DNA of 64,000 nt from Modicisalibacter radicis (GCF_900961225.1 NZ_CAAHFN010000120.1:1-64000), one strand, 5' to 3'. Positions 25,411 to 34,430 are shown, numbered from the stretch's first letter. Numbers and translations are program-made. Notes: a model not told the origin generated them from the sequence alone.

Positions 25411-26093
25411 GTCTCCTGTTCGCTATGCCAACGGACCATCTTGCCGGTGGGGCGGGCGCAGGCCCAATCCTGGTTGGCGGGATCGTTTACCTGCCTTGAT
25501 ACCGGAAAAGCGCCCAACAGTTCCAAGGGCGCCGGCAAAAGCGTGTCTCGCGCCCGTGCCAGCGGCGTCGCCGGGTCGAGCCACTCGGCGAGTCGTTGCG
25601 GTGCTATCAGCGCCGGAAAGCGGTCGCTGAGGGGGGCCAGCAAGGGGTTGGCGGGCACGGTGATGAGCGCCGTGGAGTCGTTGTAGGCGGTCAGCGTGGT
25701 GTGGTAGCGACACCACAACCCGGCCAGCAGCAGCGGGCCGCGATCGGCCCGGGTGATCAGAAACGGCTGCTTCATGCGTGGCTGGGTCTTCCACAGGTAG
25801 ACGCCGCTGACCGGAATCACGCAACGCCGCGCGGCAAAGGCGTCGCGGAACATGGCGCGTTCGTCGAGGGATTCGGCGCGCGCGCAGTGCGGTGCGTGAT
25901 CGAGCACCTTGAGCCAGGGTGGCGTCAGCCCCCAGAACGCCGTGGTCAGATGCGGTGCCTCGCCCACCTGGCGAACGATCGACAGGGGATTGCGCGGGGC
26001 GCGGTTGGGGCTTTGCTGCAGCGGCTGGTCGACGTGCAGTTCGTCCAGCAGGTCGGCGAGCGGATGCGCGGCGATGTGCAGGCGTCCGGCCAT
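25407..26093 (-). CDS. Degenerate SRAP-family (YedK/HMCES-like) protein, probable pseudoenzyme (228 aa)
   Basis: The fold signature of SRAP proteins is clear: AFWGLTPPWLK, FRDAFAARRCVIPVSGVYLWK, LLLAGLWCRY, ALITVPANPLLAPLSDRFPALI and WLDPATPL. Active members begin Met-Cys and use Cys2, Asn75, Glu105 and His160 (YedK numbering) to crosslink abasic sites in ssDNA. Here all four equivalents differ: Ala2 (MAGRLHI), Cys70 (HCARAES, usually NARAE), Leu100 (GVYLWK, usually GxYEW) and Ser156 (LSDRFP, usually HDRMP). The start is well fixed by AGGAG 6 nt upstream. It is coupled by ATGA to the M16 peptidase. Catalytic crosslinking is unlikely; role unknown. Confidence 0.85.
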   Translation of the reverse strand: MAGRLHIAAHPLADLLDELHVDQPLQQSPNRAPRNPLSIVRQVGEAPHLTTAFWGLTPPWLKVLDHAPHCARAESLDERAMFRDAFAARRCVIPVSGVYLWKTQPRMKQPFLITRADRGPLLLAGLWCRYHTTLTAYNDSTALITVPANPLLAPLSDRFPALIAPQRLAEWLDPATPLARARDTLLPAPLELLGAFPVSRQVNDPANQDWACARPTGKMVRWHSEQET

Positions 26094-26250
26094 GGGCTCT
26101 CCTGAAGTGGTGCGCTGGCGCGCGGTGTCGGGTTGCCGCCGCCGATCAGCGGGCTTGCGTTTGCGCGCGGTGTCGATATGCTGGTGTGAAAACAGTGTTC
26201 GACCACGCCGTCCGACTTTATTTCGGGCGGGCGACGAGACGAGGAACTCA

Positions 26251-26865
26251 ATGGCACGTCCCAGACAGCATGCGCCCGAGGCGTTGCATGCCCAAGTCAT
26301 GACGGCATGCGATAACTGGCTGCGCGTGCAGCCCGTGCATACGCTGTCGCTGCGTGCGCTGGCTCGGGAGATCGGCTGCGCGCCCAGTACCCTGCTGAAG
26401 TTGTACGGCAGCTTCAACAATCTGCTGCAGTACGTCAACATCGAAACGCTCGAGCGCTTGCGTGGCGCCGTGGAGGGGATGGACGAGGCCATGCCGGAGC
26501 CGCGCCTCAAGGCGCTGGCGACGGCCTATTGGCAGTTCGCTCGCCAGGATCCCTATCGCTGGCAGTTGCTGTTCGACTACCCGCTGGCCCAGGAGGGCGA
26601 ACTCGACCAGCGCCAGAGCAGCATGATCGAGGGGCTGTTCACCCGCGTCGAAGCCACCCTCAAGGAGTACCAGCCGGATATCGGCGCGCTCGAGTCGCGG
26701 CGCATGGCGCGCACGTTGTGGGGCAGCGTTCACGGCCTGGTGCAACTGGGACTCAACGAGCGTCTGGGCTATTGGCAGGGCCAGCAGCTCGAAGTCGGTG
26801 AGCTGCTCGATCAGTTGCTGACCACCATTCTTGCCGGGCTCAGGCACAGCCCGAGGACGCCGTGA
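26251..26865 (+). CDS. TetR-family transcriptional regulator (204 aa)
   Basis: The N-terminal helix-turn-helix lies at about 28-52 (LSLRALAREIGCAPSTLLKLYGSFNNLLQYVN). The C-terminal ligand domain (about 70-200) has YWQFARQDPYRWQLLFDYPLAQ and a LWGSVHGLVQLGLNERLGYW block, the TetR_C_33-like pattern. ATG 26251 follows GAGGAA. Its stop overlaps the start of the transporter-acyltransferase gene (GTGA), so the regulator is co-transcribed with its probable target. It could control that operon through the upstream 157-bp region shared with the SRAP gene. Confidence 0.9.
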   Translation: MARPRQHAPEALHAQVMTACDNWLRVQPVHTLSLRALAREIGCAPSTLLKLYGSFNNLLQYVNIETLERLRGAVEGMDEAMPEPRLKALATAYWQFARQDPYRWQLLFDYPLAQEGELDQRQSSMIEGLFTRVEATLKEYQPDIGALESRRMARTLWGSVHGLVQLGLNERLGYWQGQQLEVGELLDQLLTTILAGLRHSPRTP

Positions 26866-28742
26866 GCCGATCGTTGCTGACGCGCCGCCACTTCGCCCCG
26901 TTCTTCTGGACCCAGGCGCTGGGGGCCTTCAACGACAACGTCTTCAAGAACGTCCTGCTGCTGCTGCTGACCTTCGTCGCCGTGCCCCGCCATGGCTGGG
27001 ACACCGGGCTGCTCAACAACCTCGCGGCGGGATTGTTCATCCTGCCTTTCCTGCTGTTTTCGGCCTGGGGCGGCACGCTGGCCGACCGCCTCGACAAGCA
27101 GCGCCTGATACGCCGCCTCAAGCTGCTCGAACTCGCCACCATGTGTCTCGCCGCGGCGGCGGTATGGTTCGAACAGTTCCTGCTGTTGCTCGGCCTGCTG
27201 TTCATGATGGGCACCCAGTCGGCGCTGTTCGGGCCGGTCAAGTACTCGATCCTGCCGCAACACCTGCCGCGCACCGAGCTGGTACGCGGCAACGCCTGGG
27301 TCAACCTGGGCACCTTCGTGTCGATCCTGCTGGGGACCCTGCTGGCGGGGGTGCTGACCTCGTTCGATGAGCGTACCGCGCGCCTGGCGATCGCCGTCAC
27401 CCTGGTCGGCGTGGCGCTGCTCGGCTGCCTGGCCAGCCTGGCGGTGCCGCCGGCGCCCTCCAGCGACCCGGGGCGAGTCAGCTGGCGTCCGTTTGCCGGC
27501 AGTGTCGCGGTCCTGCGCGACAGCTGGCGACAGCCGCGGATCTTCCGCGCGCTGGTGGGCATCAGCCTGTTCTGGTTCCTCGGCACCTGCTACCTGACCC
27601 AGTTGCCGGCATGGGTGCGCGATGTCGCCCAGGGTGGCGAGAGCGCGGTAAGCTGGCTGCTGGGGGCCTTTGCGCTGGGCGTGGGCAGTGGCGCGATGCT
27701 CTGCGCGCGGCTGTCCGCCGGGCGGCTCGAGCTCGGCCTGGTGCCGCTGGGCGCGCTGCTGATCGCCGTCGCCGGCTTTGCCTTCGCCGAGCAGCCGACG
27801 CTGGCCGGCGAGGCACTGACACTGAGCGAGCTGATCGTCGCCCCGGGTTTTATCGGGATGACGCTGGCGCTGGCACTGGTCGGCGTCGGCGGCGGGCTCT
27901 ACATCGTGCCGCTCTACACGCTGGTGCAGGTCCTCAGCACCGATGACCGGCGGGCGCGCATGATCGCCGCCAACAACCTGCTCAACGCGCTGTTCATGGT
28001 GCTCGCCGCCGGCTTCGGGATCCTTCTGCTGAGCGTCCTCCAGGTATCGCTGTCCATCTTCTTCGCCTGGCTGGCGGGCATCGCCCTGCTGATCGGAATC
28101 GTGGCGCTGACGATCAACCCCCGCGCCGTGCTCAGGCTGGCGATCTTCGTGCTGACGCGGGTGCTCTACCGACTACGCTTCGCCGGGCGCGACCACATCC
28201 CGGCGGAGGGGCCGGCGCTGGTGGTCTGCAACCACGTCAGTTTCATGGATGCGCTAGTGATCGGTGGGGCCAGTCCACGCGCGTTGCGCTTCTTGATGGA
28301 TCGCCCGATCTACGAGTCGCCCGGGCTGAACTGGTTCTTCCGGCTGGCGGGGGCGATTCCGGTGGATTCCGAGCGACGCGACCCCGGTGGGGTGCGTCGC
28401 GCCATGCAGGAGGTCAGCCGAGCGCTGCGCGACGGCGAGGTGGTGATGCTGTTCCCCGAGGGGCGCCTGACCACCGATGGCGAGGTTCAGGATTTTCGCC
28501 GCGGGGTCGACATGATCCTGCGCCGCGATGCGGTGCCCGTGGTGCCCGCGGCATTGGCCGGGCTGTGGGGGTCCTGGACGTCGCATTGCGAAGGCAGAGC
28601 CTTCACCAAGCTGCCGCGGCGCTTTCGCCCGCGGGTCGCGCTGGTGTTCGGCGAGGCGCTGTCGCCGGCGCAGGCCGACCGCGCAACGCTCGAGGCGCGG
28701 GTACGCGAGCTCAAGAAGGAGGCCGAGCAGAAGCTCGGCTAG
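26862..28742 (+). CDS. Lysophospholipid transporter LplT fused to PlsC acyltransferase (626 aa)
   Basis: Residues 1-410 are a 12-helix MFS transporter of the LplT type (FGPVKYSILPQHLPRTELVRGNAWV is a diagnostic segment). Residues 430-626 are a PlsC domain with NHVSFMD (H-X4-D) and FPEGRLTTDGEV. In E. coli LplT flips lysophosphatidylethanolamine inward and Aas re-acylates it; here both steps sit on one chain, without the acyl-ACP synthetase domain of Aas. Starts at GTG 26862, overlapping the TetR stop. Probable role: phospholipid remodelling in the inner membrane. Confidence 0.9.
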   Translation: MSRSLLTRRHFAPFFWTQALGAFNDNVFKNVLLLLLTFVAVPRHGWDTGLLNNLAAGLFILPFLLFSAWGGTLADRLDKQRLIRRLKLLELATMCLAAAAVWFEQFLLLLGLLFMMGTQSALFGPVKYSILPQHLPRTELVRGNAWVNLGTFVSILLGTLLAGVLTSFDERTARLAIAVTLVGVALLGCLASLAVPPAPSSDPGRVSWRPFAGSVAVLRDSWRQPRIFRALVGISLFWFLGTCYLTQLPAWVRDVAQGGESAVSWLLGAFALGVGSGAMLCARLSAGRLELGLVPLGALLIAVAGFAFAEQPTLAGEALTLSELIVAPGFIGMTLALALVGVGGGLYIVPLYTLVQVLSTDDRRARMIAANNLLNALFMVLAAGFGILLLSVLQVSLSIFFAWLAGIALLIGIVALTINPRAVLRLAIFVLTRVLYRLRFAGRDHIPAEGPALVVCNHVSFMDALVIGGASPRALRFLMDRPIYESPGLNWFFRLAGAIPVDSERRDPGGVRRAMQEVSRALRDGEVVMLFPEGRLTTDGEVQDFRRGVDMILRRDAVPVVPAALAGLWGSWTSHCEGRAFTKLPRRFRPRVALVFGEALSPAQADRATLEARVRELKKEAEQKLG

Positions 28743-28762
28743 CCTGGCCAAGGCCAGCGCCT

Positions 28763-30049
28763 CTATTCATAGGCAAGCCGGGTGCGACGTACCGACTGCC
28801 AGCAGCGCGCCGCGGTGATCAGGTTGTCCTTGACCTGGATGATCTCCATGCGCGTCGTGCCCAACTGCAGGCAGGCCGGTGCGTCGGGAAACGACTCGAG
28901 ATGCTCGATGATCAGGCCGTTGAGGGTCTTGGGCCCGTCGGTGGGCAGCTGCCAGCCGAGCATCTTGTTGATCTCGCGAATGTTGGCGGTGCCCTCGATG
29001 ACGTAGCTGCCGTCGTCCTGGAGATGGATCTCCTTGTGCATGCCGGCGACATCGGTGGTGAACTCGCCGACGATCTCCTCGAGGATGTCCTCCAGGGTGA
29101 CCAGGCCCTCCACGTCGCCGTACTCGTCGACGACGATGCCGATGCGCCGCTTCTGTTGCTGGAAGTTGAGCAGTTGGGTATGCAGCGGTGTCGATTCGGG
29201 GATGAAGTAGGGCTCACGGGCCTCCTGGACGATCGCCGCCTTGGTCACTTCGCTCTTGGAAAGGAAGCGTGCCGCGTTGCGCAGATGCAGGATGCCGATG
29301 ATGTTGTTGATATCGCCCTTGTAGACCGGCACGCGGGTGTGCTGGCTGGCGCGAATCTGGGCGAGGATGCTCTCCAGGTCGTCGTCGAGATCGATGCCGG
29401 CGATCTCGTGGCGCGGGACCATGATGTCGTTGACGGTGACGTTCTCCAGGTCGAGGATCGACAGCAGCATCGACTGGTGGCGGCGCGGAATCATGGTTCC
29501 GGCTTCGTGGACCACCGTGCGCAGTTCGTCACGGGTCAGGTTGTCGGCGCCGCCCTCGATGTTCTTGACCCCGAGCATGCGCAGCAGGCCGTTGGACACC
29601 GCATTGACCAGCCATACCAGCGGATAGAGCCCCTTGAGTAGCGGTTCCAGGGCCAGCGACGCGGGGAAGGCGATGCGCTCGGGCTTGATCGCCGCATAGG
29701 TCTTGGGCGTGACCTCGGCGAAGATCAGGATGACGATGGTCAGCGTCAGGGTGGAGATGGCCGGCCCCGATACGTCGCCGAAGAAATGGATGGCGATGAT
29801 GGTGGCGATCGACGCCGCCAGGTTGTTGACGAAATTGTTGCCGATCAGGATCACTCCGATCAGGCGATCGGGGCGAGCAAGCAGGCGCATGACCCGTTCG
29901 GCACGCCGCTCTCCGCTCTTCGACTGATGACTCAGGCGATAGCGATTGATCGACATCATGCCGGTCTCGGAACTCGAGAAGAAGGCAGACAGGCATACAA
30001 GCAAAAAAAGCAGGCCGAACAGCAGTCCCAACGGGATGTCGTCGCTCAA
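28763..30049 (-). CDS. corB: CNNM/CorB-type membrane protein (HlyC/CorC family), 428 aa
   Basis: An N-terminal DUF21 membrane domain (three or four helices in residues 8-150, with AFFSSSETGMMSINRYRL). A CBS pair follows (about 200-330, VNDIMVPRHEIAGIDLD and AAIVQEAREPYFIPESTPL). A CorC/HlyC domain ends the protein (about 345-425). The length equals E. coli YfjD/CorB. The family is linked to magnesium and cobalt efflux. The start appears to be TTG 30049 (TTGAGCGACGAC). It sits beside ypjD and ffh, as in E. coli. Confidence 0.9.
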   Translation of the reverse strand: MSDDIPLGLLFGLLFLLVCLSAFFSSSETGMMSINRYRLSHQSKSGERRAERVMRLLARPDRLIGVILIGNNFVNNLAASIATIIAIHFFGDVSGPAISTLTLTIVILIFAEVTPKTYAAIKPERIAFPASLALEPLLKGLYPLVWLVNAVSNGLLRMLGVKNIEGGADNLTRDELRTVVHEAGTMIPRRHQSMLLSILDLENVTVNDIMVPRHEIAGIDLDDDLESILAQIRASQHTRVPVYKGDINNIIGILHLRNAARFLSKSEVTKAAIVQEAREPYFIPESTPLHTQLLNFQQQKRRIGIVVDEYGDVEGLVTLEDILEEIVGEFTTDVAGMHKEIHLQDDGSYVIEGTANIREINKMLGWQLPTDGPKTLNGLIIEHLESFPDAPACLQLGTTRMEIIQVKDNLITAARCWQSVRRTRLAYE

Positions 30050-30137
30050 GATCGAAGAGTCCTCAATCGCGTATCAAGCTCGTTTGTAGGGAATCGAGCG
30101 CCCTGGTGTCAAGGCGACGGGGCGCCGGCGCGGGCAT

Positions 30138-30938
30138 TCAGACCCGGTTGAAGACCACTTCGAGGGCAAACTTGCTGCCGAAATAGGCCAGCAGCAGCAG
30201 CGCGCAACCGCCCAGCGTCCAGCGGGCCGCGCGGTTGCCGCGCCAGCCCAGGAAGTGACGGCCGGCGAGCAGCGTGGCGAAGATCACCCAGGCGGCGAAT
30301 GACAACACGGTCTTGTGCACCAGGTGCTGGGCGAAGAGGTTGTCGAGGAACGCGATGCCGCTGACGATCGCCGCCGTGAGCAGCGCCATGCCGACCCAGA
30401 TCAGCTCGAACAGGACCCGCTCCATGGTGGTCAGCGGCGGCAGCGACTGTACCAGCCCGCGGGTATGGTGGTGCCGCAGCGCCTGATTCTGGCGAGCCAT
30501 CAGGAAGGCCTGGACGGCGGCGATGGCGAACACCGCGAAGGCCATGATCGAGGTCAGGATATGCACCATGATTCCCGGCGTGAGGCCGGCCCGATGGCTG
30601 CCGACCGGTAGCTCGGTGGCCAGCAGGATGGTCGCCGCGGCGATCGGGAACAGCACCACGGCGACGCTCAGCACCGGCTTGAAGAGGCTGGTCAGCAGCA
30701 GCAGGATGGCGACCAGCCAGCTGACCAGCGAGGTGCTGGCCGAGATCCCCAGGCTCAGTTCGCCGAGATCGGCCAGCGCGGAAGTCACCACCACGGTATG
30801 GCAGGCCACGGCGAGCACGCCCAGGGCGCGCACCAGGATCGGATGCGGAGGAACGCGGCGGTTCAGCGTCAGGCCCTGGCAGACGCCGCCGGCGACGTAG
30901 AACACCATGGCCAAGATAGCGAAGGGGAACGCCTGCAT
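30138..30938 (-). CDS. ypjD: CcsA/YpjD-family inner-membrane protein (266 aa)
   Basis: Eight hydrophobic helices, with TPGIMVHILTSIMAFAVFAIAAVQA and LIWVGMALLTAAIVSGIAFL. The conserved His residues (HILTS, HLVHKTVLSFAAW) are typical of the CcsA/CcmF heme-handling core. E. coli YpjD, next to ffh, is the usual orthologue and has no firm function, so a role in cytochrome c maturation is only suggested by homology. Start MQAFPFAILAM at 30938 follows AGGA. It is divergent from ffh. Confidence 0.88.
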   Translation of the reverse strand: MQAFPFAILAMVFYVAGGVCQGLTLNRRVPPHPILVRALGVLAVACHTVVVTSALADLGELSLGISASTSLVSWLVAILLLLTSLFKPVLSVAVVLFPIAAATILLATELPVGSHRAGLTPGIMVHILTSIMAFAVFAIAAVQAFLMARQNQALRHHHTRGLVQSLPPLTTMERVLFELIWVGMALLTAAIVSGIAFLDNLFAQHLVHKTVLSFAAWVIFATLLAGRHFLGWRGNRAARWTLGGCALLLLAYFGSKFALEVVFNRV

Positions 30939-30992
30939 GAAAGGTCCTGCTGACCCGAGGGCTGGATGAAAAAACGAATCGATACGCGCGCC

Positions 30993-31021
30993 ACTATAAC
31001 GAATTGTGATTCCCGCGCCCA
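30993..31021 (-). promoter_or_regulatory. Candidate promoter of ypjD
   Basis: On the - strand TATAGT (30993-30998) is a good -10, with a weak -35 (TGGGCG, 31016-31021) 17 bp away. It lies 55 nt before the ypjD start. Confidence 0.35.
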
Positions 31022-31054
31022 GCCCGCCGAGGACCAGCGTTGCCGCGGCGAGCA

Positions 31055-31083
31055 TGGAGAGACGTCGCGTGAACGCGTATAAT
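31055..31083 (+). promoter_or_regulatory. Candidate promoter of ffh
   Basis: A perfect -10 TATAAT (31078-31083) has TGGAGA (31055-31060; 4 of 6) 17 bp upstream. It is 84 bp before the ffh start. Confidence 0.6.
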
Positions 31084-31167
31084 CGTCGCCCAAACGCGTC
31101 GTGCCCCGTGCGTGACGACCCCGTCCCGCCCATGCCGGGCACCGTGCACCCATAGCCGGAGAGTCAC

Positions 31168-32598
31168 ATGTTCGAGAGTCTCTCGGATCGTCTGTCGAAG
31201 ACGCTCAAGTCGATTACCGGTCAGGCGCGACTGACCGAGGATAACATCAAGGACACCCTGCGCGAGGTGCGTCGCGCGTTGCTCGAGGCCGACGTCGCGC
31301 TGCCGGTGGTCAAGGCGTTCATCGAGCGTGTGCGCGAGCGAGCCGTGGGGCAGGAGGTCTCGCGCAGCCTGTCGCCGGGCCAGCAGTTCGTCAAGATCGT
31401 CCAGCAGGAACTCGAGGCGATCATGGGCGAGGGCAACGTGCCGCTCGAACTCAGGGGTACGCCCTCGGTGATCCTGATGGCGGGCCTGCAGGGCGCGGGC
31501 AAGACCACCTCGGTGGCCAAGCTGGCGCGTTTCCTGCGGGAACGCGAGAAGAAGAAGGTGCTGGTGGTGTCCGCCGACGTCTATCGCCCGGCGGCGATCG
31601 ACCAGCTCGAGACCCTGGCCAGGGAGGTCGAGGTCGACTTTTTCCCCTCGGCCAGCGACCAGCAGCCGGTGGCGATCGCCAACGCCGCGATCAAGCACGC
31701 CAAGATCCAGTTCCACGACGTGGTGATCGTCGATACCGCCGGTCGCCTGCATGTCGACAGCGACATGATGGACGAGATCCAGGCCCTGCATAAGGCGCTC
31801 ACGCCGCAGGAGACGCTGTTCGTCGTCGATGCCATGACCGGTCAGGATGCCGCCAATACCGCCAAGGCCTTCCACGACGCGCTGCCGCTGACCGGGGTCA
31901 TCCTGACCAAGGCCGACGGTGACGCGCGTGGCGGTGCAGCGCTGTCGGTGCGTCACATCACCGGCAAGCCGATCAAGTTCATGGGCATGGGCGAGAAGGT
32001 CGACGCCCTCGAGCCGTTCCACCCCGATCGCGTGGCGTCGCGGATCCTCGGCATGGGCGACATGCTGTCGCTGATCGAGGAAGCCGAGCGCAGCGTCGAC
32101 AAGGGCAAGGCCGAGCGGCTCGCCAAGAAGGTCAAGAAGGGCGACGGCTTCGATCTCGAGGACTTCCGCGACCAGCTCCAGCAGCTCAAGAAGATGGGCG
32201 GCATGGGGGGGCTGATGGGCAAGCTGCCCGGCATGGGGCAGATGGCCGAGGCGGCCCAGGGCCCGGGAATGGAAAAGGAGCTGGGCAAGCTCGAGGCGCT
32301 GATCAACTCGATGACGCCCAAGGAGCGCCACAAGCCGGAGATCATCAATGGCTCGCGCAAGCGCCGCATCGCCACCGGCGCCGGTCTTCAGGTACCGGAC
32401 CTCAATCGTCTGCTCAAGCAGCACAAGCAGATGCAGAAGATGATGAAGAAGGTCGGCAAGAAGGGCGGCATGCAGAAGATGATGCGCGGCATGGGCGGAA
32501 TGCCCGGCATGGGCGGCGGTCCGGGCGGACCCGGCGGCATGGGCGGACCCGGCGGCATGGGAGGGCCTGGCGGCATGGGCGGGTTCCCGCGTCGCTGA
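31168..32598 (+). CDS. ffh: Signal recognition particle protein Ffh (476 aa)
   Basis: N domain (1-85), G domain with GLQGAGKTT (P-loop), DTAGRLH, TKADGDARGG and GMGEKVDALEPF, then a methionine-rich M domain (about 305-435; KMGGMGGLMGKLPGMGQM, GSRKRRIATGAG). It binds 4.5S RNA and signal peptides and targets them to FtsY. The protein ends with an unusual run of GPGGMGG repeats (about 440-476), longer than in E. coli Ffh (453 aa). Start MFESLSDRLSK at 31168. Confidence 0.97.
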   Translation: MFESLSDRLSKTLKSITGQARLTEDNIKDTLREVRRALLEADVALPVVKAFIERVRERAVGQEVSRSLSPGQQFVKIVQQELEAIMGEGNVPLELRGTPSVILMAGLQGAGKTTSVAKLARFLREREKKKVLVVSADVYRPAAIDQLETLAREVEVDFFPSASDQQPVAIANAAIKHAKIQFHDVVIVDTAGRLHVDSDMMDEIQALHKALTPQETLFVVDAMTGQDAANTAKAFHDALPLTGVILTKADGDARGGAALSVRHITGKPIKFMGMGEKVDALEPFHPDRVASRILGMGDMLSLIEEAERSVDKGKAERLAKKVKKGDGFDLEDFRDQLQQLKKMGGMGGLMGKLPGMGQMAEAAQGPGMEKELGKLEALINSMTPKERHKPEIINGSRKRRIATGAGLQVPDLNRLLKQHKQMQKMMKKVGKKGGMQKMMRGMGGMPGMGGGPGGPGGMGGPGGMGGPGGMGGFPRR

Positions 32599-32633
32599 GC
32601 GGTTGCCGGACGTCGTCGCCGGCACGGAAAAAG

Positions 32634-32663
32634 GTTTCCAACGCCGACCGTTTTCCGTAGAAT
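32634..32663 (+). promoter_or_regulatory. Candidate promoter of the rpsP operon
   Basis: TTTCCA (32634-32639) and TAGAAT (32658-32663) with 18 bp between them, about 100 bp upstream of rpsP. This leaves a sizeable untranslated leader. Confidence 0.45.
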
Positions 32664-32765
32664 GCTGCGTCTTCGTGGCAAGCTGCGCGCATGCGCGGCG
32701 AATGACTGCAGCCGCAGTCATCACTGTGGCGTAATTTCTGAATACAACCGAAGGACAGTAACGCA

Positions 32766-33017
32766 ATGGTTACCATTCGTCTGGCACGGGGTGGCGCCAA
32801 GAAGCGTCCCTTCTATCATCTGGCCGTCAGCGATTCGCGCAAGTCTCGCGATGGTCGCTTCATCGAGCGCGTCGGCTTCTTCAACCCGGTCGCCCGCGGC
32901 CAGGAAGAGCGCCTGCGTATCGACCTCGAGCGCATCAGCCACTGGCAGAGCCTCGGCGCGCAGGTTTCCGATCGTGTCGCCGAGCTGATCAAAGAAGCCC
33001 GCAAGCAGCAGGCTTGA
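32766..33017 (+). CDS. rpsP: 30S ribosomal protein S16 (83 aa)
   Basis: [21 protein letters not shown], then the [18 protein letters not shown] block, are diagnostic of bS16. Length equals the usual 82-84. It stabilises the 5' domain of 16S rRNA during 30S assembly. First gene of rpsP-rimM-trmD-rplS, the classic order; rimM follows after 13 bp. Confidence 0.98.
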   Translation: MVTIRLARGGAKKRPFYHLAVSDSRKSRDGRFIERVGFFNPVARGQEERLRIDLERISHWQSLGAQVSDRVAELIKEARKQQA

Positions 33018-33030
33018 GGCGAAGCCCGGC

Positions 33031-33591
33031 ATGCCGAGTAACGCGATGAACGCGCCTGCGTCCGGCGCGCCGGACGACGAGTACGTCGTGTTGGGCAAGC
33101 TGACCAGCCCCCATGGCGTCAAGGGGTGGTTGAAGGTGTACTCGTACACCAGCCCGATGGACGGCATCCTCGCCTACCCCGAATGGGTCGTCCTGGCGCG
33201 CGGTGAACGCGTGACCCGGCGGCTGATTCAGGGCCGCCGCCAGGGCAAGGGCCTGGTGGCCAGCCTGGAGGGGGTCGATTCGCGGGAGCAGGCCGAACGG
33301 CTGGCGGGGGCAGAGATCCTGCTGCCCAAGCGGACGTTGCCGGCGCTCGAGTCGGGCGACTACTACTGGTATCAGCTCGAGGGCCTGCGGGTCGTGACGC
33401 TGCAGGACGTCGATCTGGGCTACGTGAATTACCTGTTCGAGACCGGTGCCAACGATGTGCTGGTGGTTCAGGGCGACGAGCGCAGTCTCGACGGCAAGGA
33501 GCGGTTGTTGCCGTTTCTGCCCGACGAGGTGATCCGCGAGGCGGATCTCGACGCCGGCCGGCTGACGGTCGACTGGGATCCGGATTTCTAG
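33031..33591 (+). CDS. rimM: 16S rRNA processing protein RimM (186 aa)
   Basis: The N-terminal RimM domain has [23 protein letters not shown], and the C-terminal PRC-barrel has [14 protein letters not shown] and [10 protein letters not shown]. RimM binds S19 and helps mature the 30S head. The ATG 33031 start adds about 15 poorly conserved residues; MNAPAS at 33046 could be an alternative. Co-transcribed with rpsP and trmD. Confidence 0.96.
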   Translation: MPSNAMNAPASGAPDDEYVVLGKLTSPHGVKGWLKVYSYTSPMDGILAYPEWVVLARGERVTRRLIQGRRQGKGLVASLEGVDSREQAERLAGAEILLPKRTLPALESGDYYWYQLEGLRVVTLQDVDLGYVNYLFETGANDVLVVQGDERSLDGKERLLPFLPDEVIREADLDAGRLTVDWDPDF

Positions 33592-33638
33592 CAGCGGGGC
33601 TGCCCGTGCGCGTCGCCCATGGATACCAGGGATCTGCC

Positions 33639-34430
33639 GTGTGGATTGGTGTCGTCTCACTGTTTCCGGACATGTTCGAAGCCGTAACCGGCTTCGGGGT
33701 GACCGGGCGAGCGGTCAGCCAGGGGCTCCTGGACATCGAGTTCTGGAACCCGCGGGATTACGCCACGGACCGCCACCGCACGGTGGACGACCGCCCCTAC
33801 GGCGGCGGCCCCGGCATGCTGATGAAGGTCGACACCCTGCGCCGCGCGATCCATGCGGCGCGCGAGCAGGGCGAGCGGCGCTTCGGCGCCCCGCCCAAGG
33901 TGGTCTACCTGTCGCCGCAGGGGCGGCCGCTGGACCAGCGGGGCGTGCAGCAACTGGCGGCCAGCGGCCCCCTGGTGCTGGTCGCGGGGCGTTATGAGGG
34001 CATCGATGAGCGCGTCGTCGAGAGCGACATCGACGAGGAGATCTCGATCGGCGACTACGTGCTGAGCGGCGGCGAGCTGCCGGCGATGGTGCTGATCGAC
34101 GCGGCGGCCCGCCTGGTACCGGGGGTGCTCGGTCATCAGGGGTCCGCCGTGGAGGACTCCTTCAGCGATGGCTTGCTGGATTGCCCGCACTATACTCGCC
34201 CCGAGACGGTCGACGGGCGCCAGGTGCCGGATGTGCTGCTCAGCGGCAATCACGAAGCGATACGTCGCTGGCGCCTCAAGCAGTCGTTGGGACGCACCTG
34301 GCTCAGGCGCCCCGAGTTGTTGCAGAGCCAGGCGTTGAACGCCGAACAGCGCGAGCTGCTCGAGGCGTTCATCGCGGAATACGCCGATGCGGCGGAGGAG
34401 CGTGGCCCGGGGCCGGTCGAGACCGGCTGA
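33639..34430 (+). CDS. trmD: tRNA (guanine-37-N1)-methyltransferase TrmD (263 aa)
   Basis: A SPOUT knotted methyltransferase: [12 protein letters not shown] at the start, [34 protein letters not shown] and the knot [22 protein letters not shown]. It makes m1G37 in tRNAs reading CNN codons and prevents +1 frameshifting. Translation most likely begins at GTG 33639, 8 nt after AGGG, matching the conserved (M/V)WIG start; an upstream GTG at 33606 is also open. Confidence 0.97.
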   Translation: MWIGVVSLFPDMFEAVTGFGVTGRAVSQGLLDIEFWNPRDYATDRHRTVDDRPYGGGPGMLMKVDTLRRAIHAAREQGERRFGAPPKVVYLSPQGRPLDQRGVQQLAASGPLVLVAGRYEGIDERVVESDIDEEISIGDYVLSGGELPAMVLIDAAARLVPGVLGHQGSAVEDSFSDGLLDCPHYTRPETVDGRQVPDVLLSGNHEAIRRWRLKQSLGRTWLRRPELLQSQALNAEQRELLEAFIAEYADAAEERGPGPVETG

